Shown here piece after piece: positions 1 to 10,052 of a DNA stretch of 64,000 bases; the first letter of the stretch is position 1; each line of letters begins with the position of its first letter. This DNA is from JACVRW01 sp963771715. GTDB taxonomy: Bacteria; Actinomycetota; Thermoleophilia; Solirubrobacterales; Thermoleophilaceae. Location: positions 620,001 through 684,000 of the forward strand of contig CAVYUQ010000003.1 in the NCBI GenBank assembly GCA_963771715.1, in the 5' to 3' direction. The notes below the pieces were generated by a model. It had not been told where the DNA came from and searched no databases. It saw nothing but the letters and a program-made list of their open reading frames with translations. A program made the translations under genes and the position numbers.

Positions 1-25
1 CGCGTCGAGACGGACGCGTAGCTCG

Positions 26-925
26 ATGAAGATCGCCGTGGAGGTTGCCGAGGCGCTGGCGGCCGGCCAGCCGGTGGTCGCCCTCGAGAGCACGATCATC
101 ACCCACGGGCTGCCGCGTCCGCGCAACCTCGAGGTGGCGCGCCAGATCGAGGCGGCCGTGCGCGAGGGCGGCGCGCTGCCTGCCACGATCGCGATGGTGG
201 CCGGCGAGGCACGGGTCGGGCTCGACGAGGGTGAGCTGGCCGCGGTGGCGGAGCGGGACGACGTCCTGAAGTGCGGCGTCCGCGATCTCGCGCCGCTCGC
301 TGCGCGGTCGGGCTGGGGCGGCACAACGGTCGCGGCCACCGCGCACCTGGCGGCGCGGGCGGGCATACACCTGTTCGCCACCGGTGGCCTCGGCGGAGTG
401 CACCGCGATGCACGTGACACGTGGGACGAGTCGGCCGACCTCACGACGCTCGCGCGGACGAACATCGTGGTGGTCTGCGCAGGCGTGAAGTCGATCCTCG
501 ACGTGGGCGCCACGCTGGAGCGACTCGAGACGCTCAACGTGACCGTGCTCGGCTACGGCACCGACCGCTTCCCCGGCTTCTACCTCTCGGACTCGGGCCA
601 TCCGGTGAGCTGGCGGGTCGACTCCACGCCCGAGGTTGCGGCGGTGGTTCGGGCGCGGGTGGAGCTCGGCATTGAAGATCGGGCGATCGTCGTGGCCAAC
701 CCGCTGCCGCCCGACGAGCAGCTCGACCCGGAGCTGCACGACCGGGTGGTCCTGGATGGGCTCGCGGCGGCCGAGAGCGCCGGCGTGGCCGGCAAGGACG
801 TGACGCCGTTCCTGCTCGACTTCCTCGCGCGCGAGACCGGCGGGGAGAGCCTCGAGGCGAACGTCCGGCTCGTGGTCCGCAACGCCGGCCTGGCGGCGCG
901 GATCGCCGTCGAGCTGTCCTCGTGA
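26..925 (+). CDS. psuG: Pseudouridine-5'-phosphate glycosidase
   Basis: Cleaves pseudouridine 5'-phosphate to uracil and ribose 5-phosphate in the cytoplasm; this is the second step of pseudouridine salvage. The 299-residue protein is full length for the family. It shows the N-terminal ALESTIITHG segment carrying the metal-site glutamate and the central CAGVKSILD segment carrying the catalytic lysine that forms the Schiff base. The ATG start lies just after a short upstream stop. The stop overlaps the GTG of the PfkB kinase (GTGA), so the two are almost certainly co-translated, matching the usual psuG-psuK pairing. Family assignment is firm. Confidence 0.95.
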   Translation: MKIAVEVAEALAAGQPVVALESTIITHGLPRPRNLEVARQIEAAVREGGALPATIAMVAGEARVGLDEGELAAVAERDDVLKCGVRDLAPLAARSGWGGTTVAATAHLAARAGIHLFATGGLGGVHRDARDTWDESADLTTLARTNIVVVCAGVKSILDVGATLERLETLNVTVLGYGTDRFPGFYLSDSGHPVSWRVDSTPEVAAVVRARVELGIEDRAIVVANPLPPDEQLDPELHDRVVLDGLAAAESAGVAGKDVTPFLLDFLARETGGESLEANVRLVVRNAGLAARIAVELSS

Positions 926-1791
926 GCCGCATAGTCGTCCTCGGCGACGTGATGGTCGACGTGGTCACGCGGCTGTCCGAGCCGCTGGCGCCCGGGAGCG
1001 ACGCGCCGGCAGTGATCCGCTTTCACGGCGGCGGCTCGGCCGCCAACACGGCGGCATGGCTGGCCGAGGCGGGGGCGGATCCGGTGCTGGTTGGGCGGGT
1101 GGGCGATGACGAGCGCGGCCGCGGCGCGCGCGACGAACTGCGCGCGGCGGGCGTGGACGCTCGCCTGGTCGCCGATCCCGAGCTGCCGACCGGCACGTGC
1201 GTCGTGCTGGTCGGGCCCGATGGCGAGCGCACGATGGCGCCGGATGCCGGAGCGAACGACGCACTCACGGACGCCGACCTCGCGGATGAGCTGCTCGCCT
1301 CCGCCGAGCACCTGCACGTGGCGGGCTACGCGCTGCTGCGGCCGGGTTCGCGGCCGGCGGCGCGAGCGGCGATCTCGCGCGCGCTGTCTCGCGGGATGAC
1401 CGTTTCCGTGGACCCGTCCTCGGCGGCCCTGCTGTCCCCGGAGTTCCTCGACCACGCCGAGGGCGCCGGCCTGCTGCTGCCGAACGTCGAGGAGGCCCGG
1501 ATGCTGAGCGGCGAGGCCGACCCCGAGCGCGCCGCACGAGCGCTTGCCGCCCGCTTCGACGAGGTGGTGGTCACGCTCGGCGCCGACGGCGCGCTGTGGA
1601 CCGACGGTCGCGAGACCGTGCGCGCCGACGCGGTCCCCGTGGAGGCCGCGGTGGACAGCACCGGCGCTGGGGACGCCTTCGCCGCGGGCCTGCTGGCCGC
1701 GCGCCTGGACGGCGCGGCACCGGCGGAGGCGCTGGCCGCAGGCGCGCGGCTGGCGGCGGAGGCGGTGAGGCGCCCGGGTGGCCGACCGTAG
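922..1791 (+). CDS. psuK: PfkB-family kinase, probable pseudouridine kinase
   Basis: Ribokinase-fold sugar or nucleoside kinase of 289 residues. The N-terminal glycine-rich stretch (GGGSAANTA, about residue 35) and the C-terminal PfkB signature DSTGAGDAFAAG (about residues 248-259) are both present, the latter containing the catalytic aspartate. The substrate is inferred only from position: the GTG start overlaps the stop of psuG, so phosphorylation of pseudouridine is the likely reaction, supplying the psuG substrate. A different sugar kinase specificity cannot be excluded from sequence alone. Confidence 0.85.
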   Translation: MSRIVVLGDVMVDVVTRLSEPLAPGSDAPAVIRFHGGGSAANTAAWLAEAGADPVLVGRVGDDERGRGARDELRAAGVDARLVADPELPTGTCVVLVGPDGERTMAPDAGANDALTDADLADELLASAEHLHVAGYALLRPGSRPAARAAISRALSRGMTVSVDPSSAALLSPEFLDHAEGAGLLLPNVEEARMLSGEADPERAARALAARFDEVVVTLGADGALWTDGRETVRADAVPVEAAVDSTGAGDAFAAGLLAARLDGAAPAEALAAGARLAAEAVRRPGGRP

Positions 1792-1799
1792 TTCAGACG

Positions 1800-1845
1800 A
1801 CCGTCCTGTTTTGGGCTTGCTAGACAAGCCCTAGGCAGGACAGTC
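1800..1845. repeat. 46-bp stem-loop repeat, copy 1
   Basis: Imperfect inverted repeat lying between two convergent genes. Arms begin GTCCTGTT and end GCAGGAC, with an inner pair GGGCTTG/CAAGCCC around a CTAGA loop. Read in reverse complement, the segment at 44444-44489 has the same length and about 36 of 46 identical positions, so it is a dispersed element and not only a local terminator. The repeat encodes the last few residues of the minus-strand DsbA-like protein. It could act as a bidirectional transcription terminator. Confidence 0.7.
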
Positions 1846-2761
1846 GACTTCCTCAGTGCTGTAGTTGCGACCCCACGCGCACCCCGCGCCACACCGCGTC
1901 GCTGCCCCGCCGGCCTCGCGGCTCACCGCTCCGCTCTCGGCCAGCTCCGCCAGCCTCGCCGCCGTGCCCTCGAGATCCGCGTCGACCAAATCGCTCGCGC
2001 GCATCACGCTCGCCAGCTCGGCCGTCGTCAGGCCGTCGGGGAACTCGAGCAGCGCTTCGAGGACGTCGACCGGCGCCGCGCGACGGTCCAGCCCGACGGC
2101 GAGGTTGGCGAGCGCGGTGTCGTACGCCTCGAAAGGCTGAAAGCCGCCGACCTCGAAGCGGGCGCCGTCCTCGTCCTCGAAGATCACGGACGGCGCGGTG
2201 TAGCGAATAGGCCCGTCGCTGGTCGAGAAGCGGTCCTGCGCATGCGTCGGTGAGCCCTCGGCGGAGCGTGCGAACTCGCGGTCGGCCTGGTACGCGGCCA
2301 CGACGTCCGGGTCGTCGATGCGCCCGACGAGCGCGTCCGCGTCCAGGCCGGGAACCGTGGCGAGGGCCGCGCGCAGGTCGTCGTCCTCGTCGAGAAGACG
2401 CGGCGTCGTGAAATGCAGCAGCTGGAGGGCGCGCAGCGCGGCTTCCCCGAGCGCCGGATCGAGCTCGCGCGCCGCGACGATCGCGCGGCAGGCGCGCGCG
2501 GTCGCGGCCATGCGCGGCTTGCGCTCGAAGCTGTACGGCATGCCGAAGCGCCCGCTGAACAGGTGCTGGGTGCGGAGCAGGCGCTCCGGCGTGTACCCAC
2601 GCGCCTCGTAGGCCTCGGCCGACTCGCTCAGCCCGATCAGGACGAGCCGCCACTCGATCTGGTCACCGAAGCGCCAGCGCAGCCGAGCGTGAGCCGGCCG
2701 GGCCGGAGTAGGCCCAGGGGCAGGCGGGATCCGTGAAGTGGATGGCGGTGATTGCGGCCAC
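1831..2761 (-). CDS. DsbA-family thioredoxin-fold protein, frame broken near 2700
   Basis: Thioredoxin-fold protein of the DsbA/FrnE/2-hydroxychromene-2-carboxylate-isomerase group. The N-terminus, GTG at 2761, reads ITAIHFTDPACPWAYS, with a single Cys in CPWA and no CxxC, so a classical disulfide oxidase activity is doubtful. An extra base in the GC-rich run at about 2694-2706 shifts the frame. Removing it restores RPAHARLRWRFGDQIEW and then the long downstream frame beginning MPYSFERKP. The protein would be about 309 residues. It follows the DUF4349 gene by 29 bases on the same strand. Either a sequencing indel or a recent pseudogene. Confidence 0.7.
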
Positions 2762-2790
2762 AGGGCGAGGATACGCGCGCGGCCGCGCGC

Positions 2791-3997
2791 CTACGCCAGC
2801 GCGGACTCGCGCTGCCGGCGCCGCACCGCGCGGCCCGCCAGCCAGCCCAGCAGAGCGATCAGGCCCGAGCGGCAGCCCGACGGCCAGCGCCCGCACGATC
2901 ACGCCGGCCACGCCGACGAGCAGGTCGCCCGCGTCGCCGAGCGCGTCGTCGAACGAGCCGCCCGCGCCGCCGCCCTGGTCTCCGTCCTTCGGCAGCAGGC
3001 TCACCGTGACCACGGCGTAGTCGGTCCGCAGCCGCAGGCCGCGCAGCTGCGAGCGCAGGCCGTTGATCTCGCCCGCCACGATGTCGAGCTGGCGGCGGAT
3101 CGCCTCGGCCTCCTCGTCTGTGGTGGCCAGCTCGAGGCGGCGCAACAGGCTGCGGCGCTCGGCGCGCGCGGCCTGGAGGCGATCCTTCGCGGTCACGTGC
3201 TCGCGCGTGACGTCGCGGCCGGACTGGGTCTGCGTGCGCACGTCGGCGAGTGCCGCGAGGTCGCGCAGCGCAGGACGCAGCCGGGCGGACGGGATGCGCA
3301 GCTCGAAGTCGCCGCCGGCCGAATCCTCGCCGGTTGAGACCGACGAGCTCAGCACGAAGCCGCCGTGCCGGTTCGTCACGGTCGTGACCTGCTCGGCCAC
3401 GCGTGCCATCTGGTCCACCGGCATCTCCAGCTCGAGGCCGATCGAGCGCTCGATCTTGCGGTTGCGCTGACCGGGCGCGAAGCCGCCGTCGGGCGGGAGC
3501 GGCACGGCGGCCGAGCTGCCGTCAGAAGCGCGGCCTGCCGAGGGCTGCGCGCCGGCGGGAGCCAGTGCGGGGTTGGGCGCCTCGAGAGCCGGCTCGGGGC
3601 CCGCGGCCCCGCGCCCGCCGCCCCCCGATCCGCCGTCGTCTCCGCCTGCGACCTCGGCCGCCACCGACCCGCCGCCTCCGTCGCCGGCCGCATCGCCCTG
3701 GTCCGACGTATCGGAGCCGGCCGCGAGGATCACGATCAGCACGAGCGGCAAAGCCACGACGCCGGAGGCCACGGCCGGGGTCCCAATGCGGCGCCAGAGC
3801 GGGCGCCGCGAGGAGGCCGGCTTCGGGAACCCGCGCTCGACACGGGCGCGGAGCGTGCGCTGGAAGTCGGGGTCGGCCTCCGGCGCGTCGGCCTGCAGCG
3901 CCAGCGCCAGCTCCTGAAGCTCGCGCGTCAGCGGATCGTGGTGGTCAGCGGCGCCAGTTTCGAGCGCGTCGTCGATTGCGGCGAGCTGGTCACTCAT
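2791..3997 (-). CDS. DUF4349 membrane protein, probable sigma-factor partner
   Basis: Starts at ATG 3997, overlapping the end of the ECF sigma gene by 8 bases. Layout: a cytoplasmic N-terminus of about 70 residues, one transmembrane segment (about residues 72-92), a Gly/Ser/Ala-rich linker, then the DUF4349 domain with a long coiled coil rich in Arg/Glu (about residues 240-310) and a C-terminal membrane segment. The frame breaks near 2861-2868. Dropping one base restores GLIALLGWLAGRAVRRR and a stop at 2791, typical of the family. An anti-sigma role is inferred from position and topology, not from a recognised anti-sigma domain. Confidence 0.75.
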
Positions 3998-4553
3998 GGC
4001 AGGCCTCTCTCAGCTTGGTGATGGTTCTGTGCAGGCGGGTGCCGGCGTTCGACTCGGACATGCCGAGCACGCGGGCGATCTCGGCGTTCGACAGGCCGCC
4101 GGCGAATTTGAGAGCGATCAGGTCGCGCTCCTGGCCGTCCAACGACGCGAGCGCCGCCCGCACCGTCTCGCGCCTGATCGCGAACTCAGCTTGGTCCTCG
4201 GGCGCCGGCGACATCGTGTCCTCCGGGTCGCTCTCGAGCACCGCCCGGCGCTTGCGCTTGCGCAGCTCGTCGAGCGCGGCGTTGCGGGCGATGCCGAACA
4301 GCCAGGCGTCCATCGACCCGCGCGCCGGCCGGTAGCTGCGCCGCTTGCGGTAGGCCCGCTCGAAGGCCTGCGAGGTCACGTCCTCGGCGGCAGCCCTGTC
4401 TCGCAGCAGCGACGCCACGTATGCGTACACGCGCGGGAACGTGCGCTCATACAGCTCGGCGAACCCCTCGGTGTGGGTGGAAGTCACCAGCGGCACGGAT
4501 TCCACGAGCGCCTGGTTCACGCCATAAGTACGCGCGGGCCTCGTATCCATCAC
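3990..4553 (-). CDS. ECF-type RNA polymerase sigma factor
   Basis: Sigma-70 family protein of 187 residues. Region 2 (about residues 30-98) includes FAELYERTFPRVYAYVASL and the DNA-melting helix ending WLFGIARNAALDELRKRKR. Region 4 (about 130-185) has the helix-turn-helix LSNAEIARVLGMSESNAGTR. The 8-base overlap with the downstream DUF4349 gene suggests translational coupling, as seen for sigma/anti-sigma pairs. The true start may be internal to the annotated ATG, since the first 25 residues are not conserved-looking. Target promoters are unknown. Confidence 0.92.
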   Translation of the reverse strand: MMDTRPARTYGVNQALVESVPLVTSTHTEGFAELYERTFPRVYAYVASLLRDRAAAEDVTSQAFERAYRKRRSYRPARGSMDAWLFGIARNAALDELRKRKRRAVLESDPEDTMSPAPEDQAEFAIRRETVRAALASLDGQERDLIALKFAGGLSNAEIARVLGMSESNAGTRLHRTITKLREACHE

Positions 4554-4610
4554 GAATTTCAGTGTCCCACGCTCAAGTGCATCCCAATATGGCCCGATGT
4601 ACGAGCCGTA

Positions 4611-5332
4611 GTGCGAAGACTTGCCGCCCCCACGGTTCTGCTCGCCTGCGCCGCATCCCTAGTCGCGGCGGGCCCCGCCAATGCCAAGCTGCGCCTCCCC
4701 CGGGTGCGGACAGGGCCCCTGAGCTTCCGCCCGGTGTGGTCGTGGCCGAGCTTCCGCCCGTGAACTCCGCGCAGGGGCAGCGCTCTGGCGGACCGGTCCT
4801 GAGCAGCGCGCGCGCCTCAACGAGGCGAGCCGTGATCGAGGACGCCCGCCGCCCGCTCTGGGCCACGGTGAACATCTGCGACACGGCCGGCTCCCCGAAC
4901 GCGCTCGGCGTCCGGGCGAGCGTGCCCGGAAACGGCTCCGACGAGCGCATCTGGACGCGCTACACCGCCCAGTGGTGGAGTGGCGCCGCCCAGGAGTGGA
5001 AGACGGTCGGCGGCAGCGGAGTGACCAACTGGAGCTACGTCGGCCCGGCCAACATGTCGGCGCGGCAGGCCGGCTGGACGTTCCGCTTCGTGCAGCCGCC
5101 CAGCGGCACCACATACGTGATGCGCGGGGTGGTCGAGGTCCAGTGGCGCGACGCCCCGGCCAGGGCACGCAACGCGCGCAGGCCGGGGACGCTGCGCAGG
5201 CGGCACCGCAGGCCGCGGGCGCGGCGAGCATCGGTGGTCCGGACGCGGACGCTGCTCACCGAGACCGGCATGCAGGGCGTGCAGGGCGGGGATCCCGCGG
5301 GCACGTCCAAGGCCATGTGCCTCATCTGGTAG
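4611..5332 (+). CDS. Secreted protein, paralog of the 5379 gene, frame broken
   Basis: GTG at 4611 opens a clear signal peptide (RRLAAPTVLLACAASLVAAG, cleavage near ANA-K), but this frame stops at 4763. The mature part continues in another frame after a C-rich run at about 4695-4702, consistent with one missing base. The mature region shares the pattern LWATVNIC, G-V-R-A, GNGSDE, and QAGWTFRF with the next gene, so the two are tandem paralogs. The C-terminus is basic (RRRHRRPRARR), followed by a short tail. No known domain was recognised. Probably exported and disulfide-poor, with one conserved Cys in VNIC and one near the end. Confidence 0.6.
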
Positions 5333-5378
5333 CGGTTCTGGCTCGCCGCCGGCGGAGCTTCACGCTAGGCTGCCGGTA

Positions 5379-5801
5379 ATGCCCCGCAAGTCGAGGTTGG
5401 CAGTCCTTGCCGCAGCCCTGCTGGCAACCACCGCTCCGTCGGCCCATGCCGCCGCGACGGAGCAGCTGACCTCCTCGTGGGCGAACGTGAACATCTGCAA
5501 CGCGCAGCAGCTCGGCGCGCGTGCGCAGCTGGCCGGTGACGGCTCCAAGGATGTCCTGAAGGTCCGCTTCACCGCCGAGTGGCTGAGCCCCGAGGGCTGG
5601 GTGCCGCTCGCCGGCGAGGCCACCTCGCCGTGGCAGGATGCCGGCTCGGCCGAATTCACCTGGGCGCAGGCCGGCTGGACCTTCAACCTCGCCGTGCCGC
5701 CGGGCGCTACCTACCAGCTGCGGGCGGTTGCCGAGATGGACCTCGGCTCGGGCGAGACCGCCACGCAGACGACCGGCGCCTGCGCCGTCGTCGGCGGCTA
5801 G
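5379..5801 (+). CDS. Secreted protein of unknown function
   Basis: Protein of 140 residues with a signal peptide (KSRLAVLAAALLATTAPSAHA, cleavage AHA-A). The mature domain begins with SSWANVNICNAQQLG and contains QAGWTFNLAVPPGATYQLRA; both segments are matched in the upstream secreted paralog. Cysteines occur only in VNIC and near the C-terminus (TGACAVV), so a single intramolecular disulfide is possible. No catalytic signature is visible. It converges with and overlaps by 4 bases the glycerophosphodiesterase gene on the other strand. Confidence 0.8.
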   Translation: MPRKSRLAVLAAALLATTAPSAHAAATEQLTSSWANVNICNAQQLGARAQLAGDGSKDVLKVRFTAEWLSPEGWVPLAGEATSPWQDAGSAEFTWAQAGWTFNLAVPPGATYQLRAVAEMDLGSGETATQTTGACAVVGG

Positions 5802-6502
5802 TCGAACAGCCGCGGGTCGTTCGTGATCACGCCGTCCACGCCGAGCGCCTCCAGCGCCCGGATCTTCGGCGCGTCGTCCACGGTCCAGACGTAGAGCTGG
5901 CCGCCGGCGGCGTGGACCGCGCGCACGAGGCGACCGCTCACCAGGATCTGGTGGCACATGATCGCCTCGCAGCCGCCGGCCCGGATGCGCGCTGCCGCCT
6001 GCCCGGGCATGCGGGCACGCATGTAGAGAGCGATCACGTACACGGGCAAGCGCACGTAGAGCGGCGCGCTCAGGTAGTTGCGCCGCACGCGCGGGACCGA
6101 CCAGCCGCGCCGCAGGCCGGGCTGGAGCTCGCCGAGCAGGTCGAGGCTCTCCGGGTACATCGTCGACACCAGCGAGCGTTCGAGCAGGCCGTGCCTGGCA
6201 AGCCCCTCCGCCACCTCGCGCTCGTAGCCGGGCAGCTTCATGTCCACGTCGAGCTCCACGCCCGCGTACGCCTCGCCGGCGAAGTGCGCGAGGCCGTCCT
6301 CGAGCGTCACGCAGTCGCGGGTCTCCGCGTCCTTGTAGTCGTGCGCCAGGACGAGCCGTCCGTCGCGCGTGCGCAGCACGTCGAACTCGATCATGTCCAC
6401 GCCGTGCTCGAGCGCCGCCTCGAAGCTCTCGATGGTGTTGCCGGGCGCCACGTGGTCGGCGCCCTTGTGTCCCACCCGGATCAGGCCTGGCACTCGGGAC
6501 AC
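5798..6502 (-). CDS. ugpQ: Glycerophosphodiester phosphodiesterase
   Basis: Hydrolyses glycerophosphodiesters to glycerol 3-phosphate and an alcohol. The 234-residue protein carries the GDPD signature: HKGADHVAPGNTIESFEAAL near the start (general acid/base His), then EFDVLRTRDG and LVLAHD with the metal-binding acidic pair, and a C-terminal WTVDD plus GVDGVITNDP. No signal peptide is visible, so it is likely cytoplasmic. The chosen GTG at 6502 overlaps the end of the restored Nei gene by 22 bases, and a slightly later start is possible. Confidence 0.92.
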   Translation of the reverse strand: MSRVPGLIRVGHKGADHVAPGNTIESFEAALEHGVDMIEFDVLRTRDGRLVLAHDYKDAETRDCVTLEDGLAHFAGEAYAGVELDVDMKLPGYEREVAEGLARHGLLERSLVSTMYPESLDLLGELQPGLRRGWSVPRVRRNYLSAPLYVRLPVYVIALYMRARMPGQAAARIRAGGCEAIMCHQILVSGRLVRAVHAAGGQLYVWTVDDAPKIRALEALGVDGVITNDPRLFD

Positions 6503-7255
6503 CAGTAGGTAAGGCGGTTGTCGTCACCCTGGCCGCGGGCGCGGATCCTGGTGCCGCAGCGCCGGCAGGGCCGGCCGGTGCGCTCGAACACCATGCGTTC
6601 GCGCACGTGCCCGCCACCCTGGGCGGAGCGCAGCATCAGCGGGCGCACGGCCCGCGCCGCGGCGAGCGCCTCGTCGTCGCTCAGCTCGGCTCAGCGGCTT
6701 CCACGGGTCGAGCCCGGCGAGGAAGCAGGCCTCGGCCTTCCAGAGGTTGCCGATGCCGCACAGGTTGCGCTGGTCGAGCAGCGCGTCGCCGATGCCGCGC
6801 GTGGGGTCGTCCTCGCGCAGCCGCTCGAGGAAGCGCTGCTCGTCGAACTCGTCGGCCAGGATGTCCGGGCCGAGCTGGGCGATGCGGCGGTCGATCCGCG
6901 AGCGCGAGTCGGTCATCAGCTCGAGCACGGGCCCGCCGAACTGCACGACATCGTGGTCGGCCGTGCGTATCACGAGCCAGGCGCGACCTGGAGACTTGGC
7001 CCAGCGCCGCCCGCGCGGATAGACGCCCCACCAGCCGTTCATGCGCAGGTGCGAGTGCAGCGTCAGGTCGCCGTCGAAGCGGATGAAGAGGTGCTTGCCC
7101 TTCGAGTCCACGGCGCGAACCGCGCGCCCGCCGAGCCGCTCGGGCCAGCGGTCACGCGCAAAGCGCTCATGCGTCTCGATCGAGGCGATCTCCTTGCCGA
7201 CCAGCGCGGAGCGGATCCGCCGCGCGGCGCCGTAGATGGTGTCGCCCTCAGGCAT
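6481..7255 (-). CDS. nei: Endonuclease VIII-like DNA glycosylase, frame broken near 6690
   Basis: Base-excision repair glycosylase/AP lyase of the Fpg/Nei family. The ATG at 7255 gives MPEGDTIYGAARRI, with the N-terminal Pro nucleophile and Glu. The middle contains LHSHLRMNGWW and the helix-two-turn-helix LLDQRNLCGIGNLWKAEACF. After WKPLS an extra base at about 6685-6692 breaks the frame. Deleting it restores SDDEALAAAR, then the zinc finger with two CxxC pairs (CRRCGT and CPEC) and a stop at 6481. The start overlaps the LuxR-family stop by 8 bases. Confidence 0.85.
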
Positions 7256-10034
7256 GCTCCGAGGGTAGGGATGACCGAAGCCGGGCGAGCTCGGCGCGCG
7301 AGTGCACGCCGAGCTTTGCGTAGATGTTGGTGAGATGGCCCTCAACCGTCTTGGAGGAGACGAACAGCGCCGCCGCCACCTGTTTCGTCTGGAGGCCCTC
7401 GGCCACCAGCTCGGCCACGCGGAGTTCCGTCGGGGTGAGTTCGCCCGTCGACGGCGCGCGCCCGCCGACGCGCGCGAGCTCCGCACGGGCTCGCTCGACC
7501 CACGCCCGAGCGCCCATCCCGTCGAAGACGGCCTCGGCCGCCTCCAGCGACTCGCGCGCGGCGCGCTTGTGCTTCGCGCGCCTGTGCACCGCGCCCCGCG
7601 CCAGTAGCGCCCGGCCGTGCTCGGAGGGGATCGGGGCCCCGCTGCTGAGCTCGCACTGCGCTCGTCGAGGAGCTCGAGCGCGCCGTCGAGGTCGCCGTGC
7701 TCTGCCCGCAGCAGGCCCCGGCAACGGGCGGCCGCCGCGAGCGCGGAGGGCCGCTGAAGCTGCTCGGCGTTCTCCGAGTACCAGTCGAGCAGCTCGGACG
7801 CGGCGTCCAGCTCCCCGAGCGCGATCAGGGCCTCCACCTGGTTCGGCACGACGCGCGCGGTGCCGGGCTCCCGTATCTGCTCGCGGCGCAGGAACGCCAC
7901 CAGCGGCGCGAGGGCCTGAGACGCCTCGGCTGCCCTCCCGACCGACAGCTCGGCCTCTCCGAGCGCTGCCAGCGCGAAGTGCTCGGCGGGCCGCCCGCTG
8001 GTCCTGTCGGCCAGCTCGAGTGCTCGCCCGGCCCGCTCGCGCGCGGCCTCCGGCTCACCGGCCACCGCGTGGGCGAGGGCCCGAAGCGCCAGGAGGTACG
8101 CGCGCACCGTCTCCTGACCGATCTGCACCGCTATCTCGTACCCCTCGTCGGCGTGCGCGGCCGCAAGCGCGTGGTCGCCGCGTACGCACTCAACCTGGGC
8201 GGCCAGCACCATGGTGTAGGGCAGCGAGCCCTCGTCGCCCATCTCACGTGCGCGCACGATCAGCCGCTCGAAGGCCTCCTTTGCCCGATCCAGCTCGTCC
8301 CACCAGAGCCAGACGACGCCAATCTGAAACAGCGGTTGCGCCATCACGCGCCGGCCCTCGCAGTCGGGCTGCAGCGCGAGCGCCGCTTCCAGCGTGGCGG
8401 CTGCCTGCGTGTTCCAACCCAGGGCCGCCTCGGCCATGAGGCGCACGCTGAGCGACTCCGCCAGCCAGCCGCTGCTGCCGGCCGCGGTAGCCACCGCAGC
8501 GGCCGCCGAGGCATGCTCGACCGCCTCCTCGAGCCGCTCCCGCAGACGGAACAGGATCGAGGCGAGGTTCTCGCCTGCAGCGGCCAGGAGTTCGTTATCG
8601 CCGCCGGCTTCGTCGATTGCCTGCCGAAAGAGCGGTTCGGCTGCGCGGATGTCGTCGTCGACCCCCCGCACGAGCGCGAGGTTGATCAGGGCCCGCGCTC
8701 GATCCGGTCCCGGCTCGAGCTCCGACACCACCTCGTCCAGCATCACGCGCGCTCGCGGGCCGTCGCCGCTCTGGAAGATCGAAAAAGCCGCGAGCATCAG
8801 TGCGGCGAAGCACGTCGCTACGAGCGTCCGGTGGCGTCAGCCGCACGGCGCGCTCGTACAGCTCCGCGGCCGCGGGCGGGGCACCGCGGGCATCCGCTCT
8901 CGCTGCCGCCGCTTCCAGGGCGCTCGCCACGCCCTCGTCGGGTCCGGTGGCGGCCAGTGCCATGTGCCGGGCTCGCTCCTCCGGGTTGGCCACCTCGATG
9001 CCGGCTCGAGCGTGGAGGTCACGTCGCACCGATGCGTCGATCGCGGCGTAGGCACCGGATGCGAGGAGCGGATGGGCGAAGCGGACGCGCCCGTCCCGCA
9101 CGAGCACGATGTGCGCACGCTCGGCCTCGTCCAGCGCACCCCCGCCGTCCCCGGCAACGGCTTCGACGAGCGCGACCGTCGGCTGTGCCATCGCCGCTGC
9201 CGCCGCGAGCGCGCGGCGGGCTTCGGGCGACAGCGCTTCCAGCCGGGCGCCCACGAGCTCGTCGAGCGCCACCGGCAGCCGCTCACCCGCCTCGAGCTGG
9301 ATCGTGCCCTCCTGGAACGCCCGCGCCAGCTCGAGGGCGAAGAACGGATTGCCGCCGGAGAGCTCGTGCAGGCGCCGGAGGGCAGGACGTGGGGGCAGGA
9401 ACCCGAGCCGCTGTTGAATGAGGTGCTGCACGGCGCCCAGGCTCAGTGGCGTTAGCGGCAGACGCTCCAGGCGCTCTGCCGCCGGGGCGCGGTCCAGCTC
9501 CAGCGGAACCGGCGCGCCCGGCTCCGTGCGCCACGCCGTGAGCAATCCCACGGGACCGTCGTCCAGCCGCCGCACGACGTAGCGCAGCACGAGCGCCGAA
9601 GCGGCGTCGAGCCACTGCACGTCGTCTATCGCGACGACGAGCGGCTGGCGCTCTGCGAGCTGCCGGAACGCGGCCAGCATGCCGAGCGCGACGCTCTGCT
9701 GGTCGGGCGCGTCATCGCCCTCGTCCTCCAGCAGGAGCGCAACCTCGAGCGCGCGTCTCTGGCGCGAGGGCAGCTCGGCCAGCGCATCCACGTTGGCGCG
9801 CAGCAGATCGCCCAGGGCGGCGTAGGCGAAGCTCGTCTCCGCCTCGGCGGGCCGCGCCGCGAGCGTGAGGCTGCCCGCTCGCTGCGCGCTCGCGAGCCCC
9901 GCCTCCCAGACCGAGGTCTTCCCCGCTCCGGCCTCGCCCTCGATCAACAGCGCCCGCGGGCGGTGTCTGGCGGATTCGAGGAAGAGCTCCACACGCTGGA
10001 GCTCCTCCTCTCTTCCCACGAGCTCGGTGCTCAT
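7248..10034 (-). CDS. Large LuxR-family ATPase regulator, two frame breaks
   Basis: About 928 residues once two breaks are mended, typical of LAL/MalT-like regulators. The N-terminal AAA/NACHT-like ATPase begins ELVGREEELQRV, with Walker A GEAGAGKTS (about residue 35) and Walker B VVAIDDVQWLD. A long alpha-helical TPR-like sensor follows. The C-terminal LuxR helix-turn-helix reads LTPTELRVAELVAEGLQTKQ then SSKTVEGHLTNIYAKLGVHS. Breaks lie at about 8795-8802 (one extra base, after DVLR) and 7645-7660 (one base apparently missing). The ligand is unknown. Confidence 0.85.
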
Positions 10035-10052
10035 CAGTCCTCACGGCCGAGG

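Noticed and set aside
2663..3997. Apparent DUF4349-DsbA fusion
   Set aside because: Read-through caused by a one-base break near 2865. The mended DUF4349 gene stops at 2791, and the DsbA-like start is a separate GTG at 2761.
6524..8797. Apparent LuxR-Nei fusion protein
   Set aside because: The frame joins two genes only because of frame breaks. Restored frames give separate LuxR-family and Nei proteins with an 8-base overlap.
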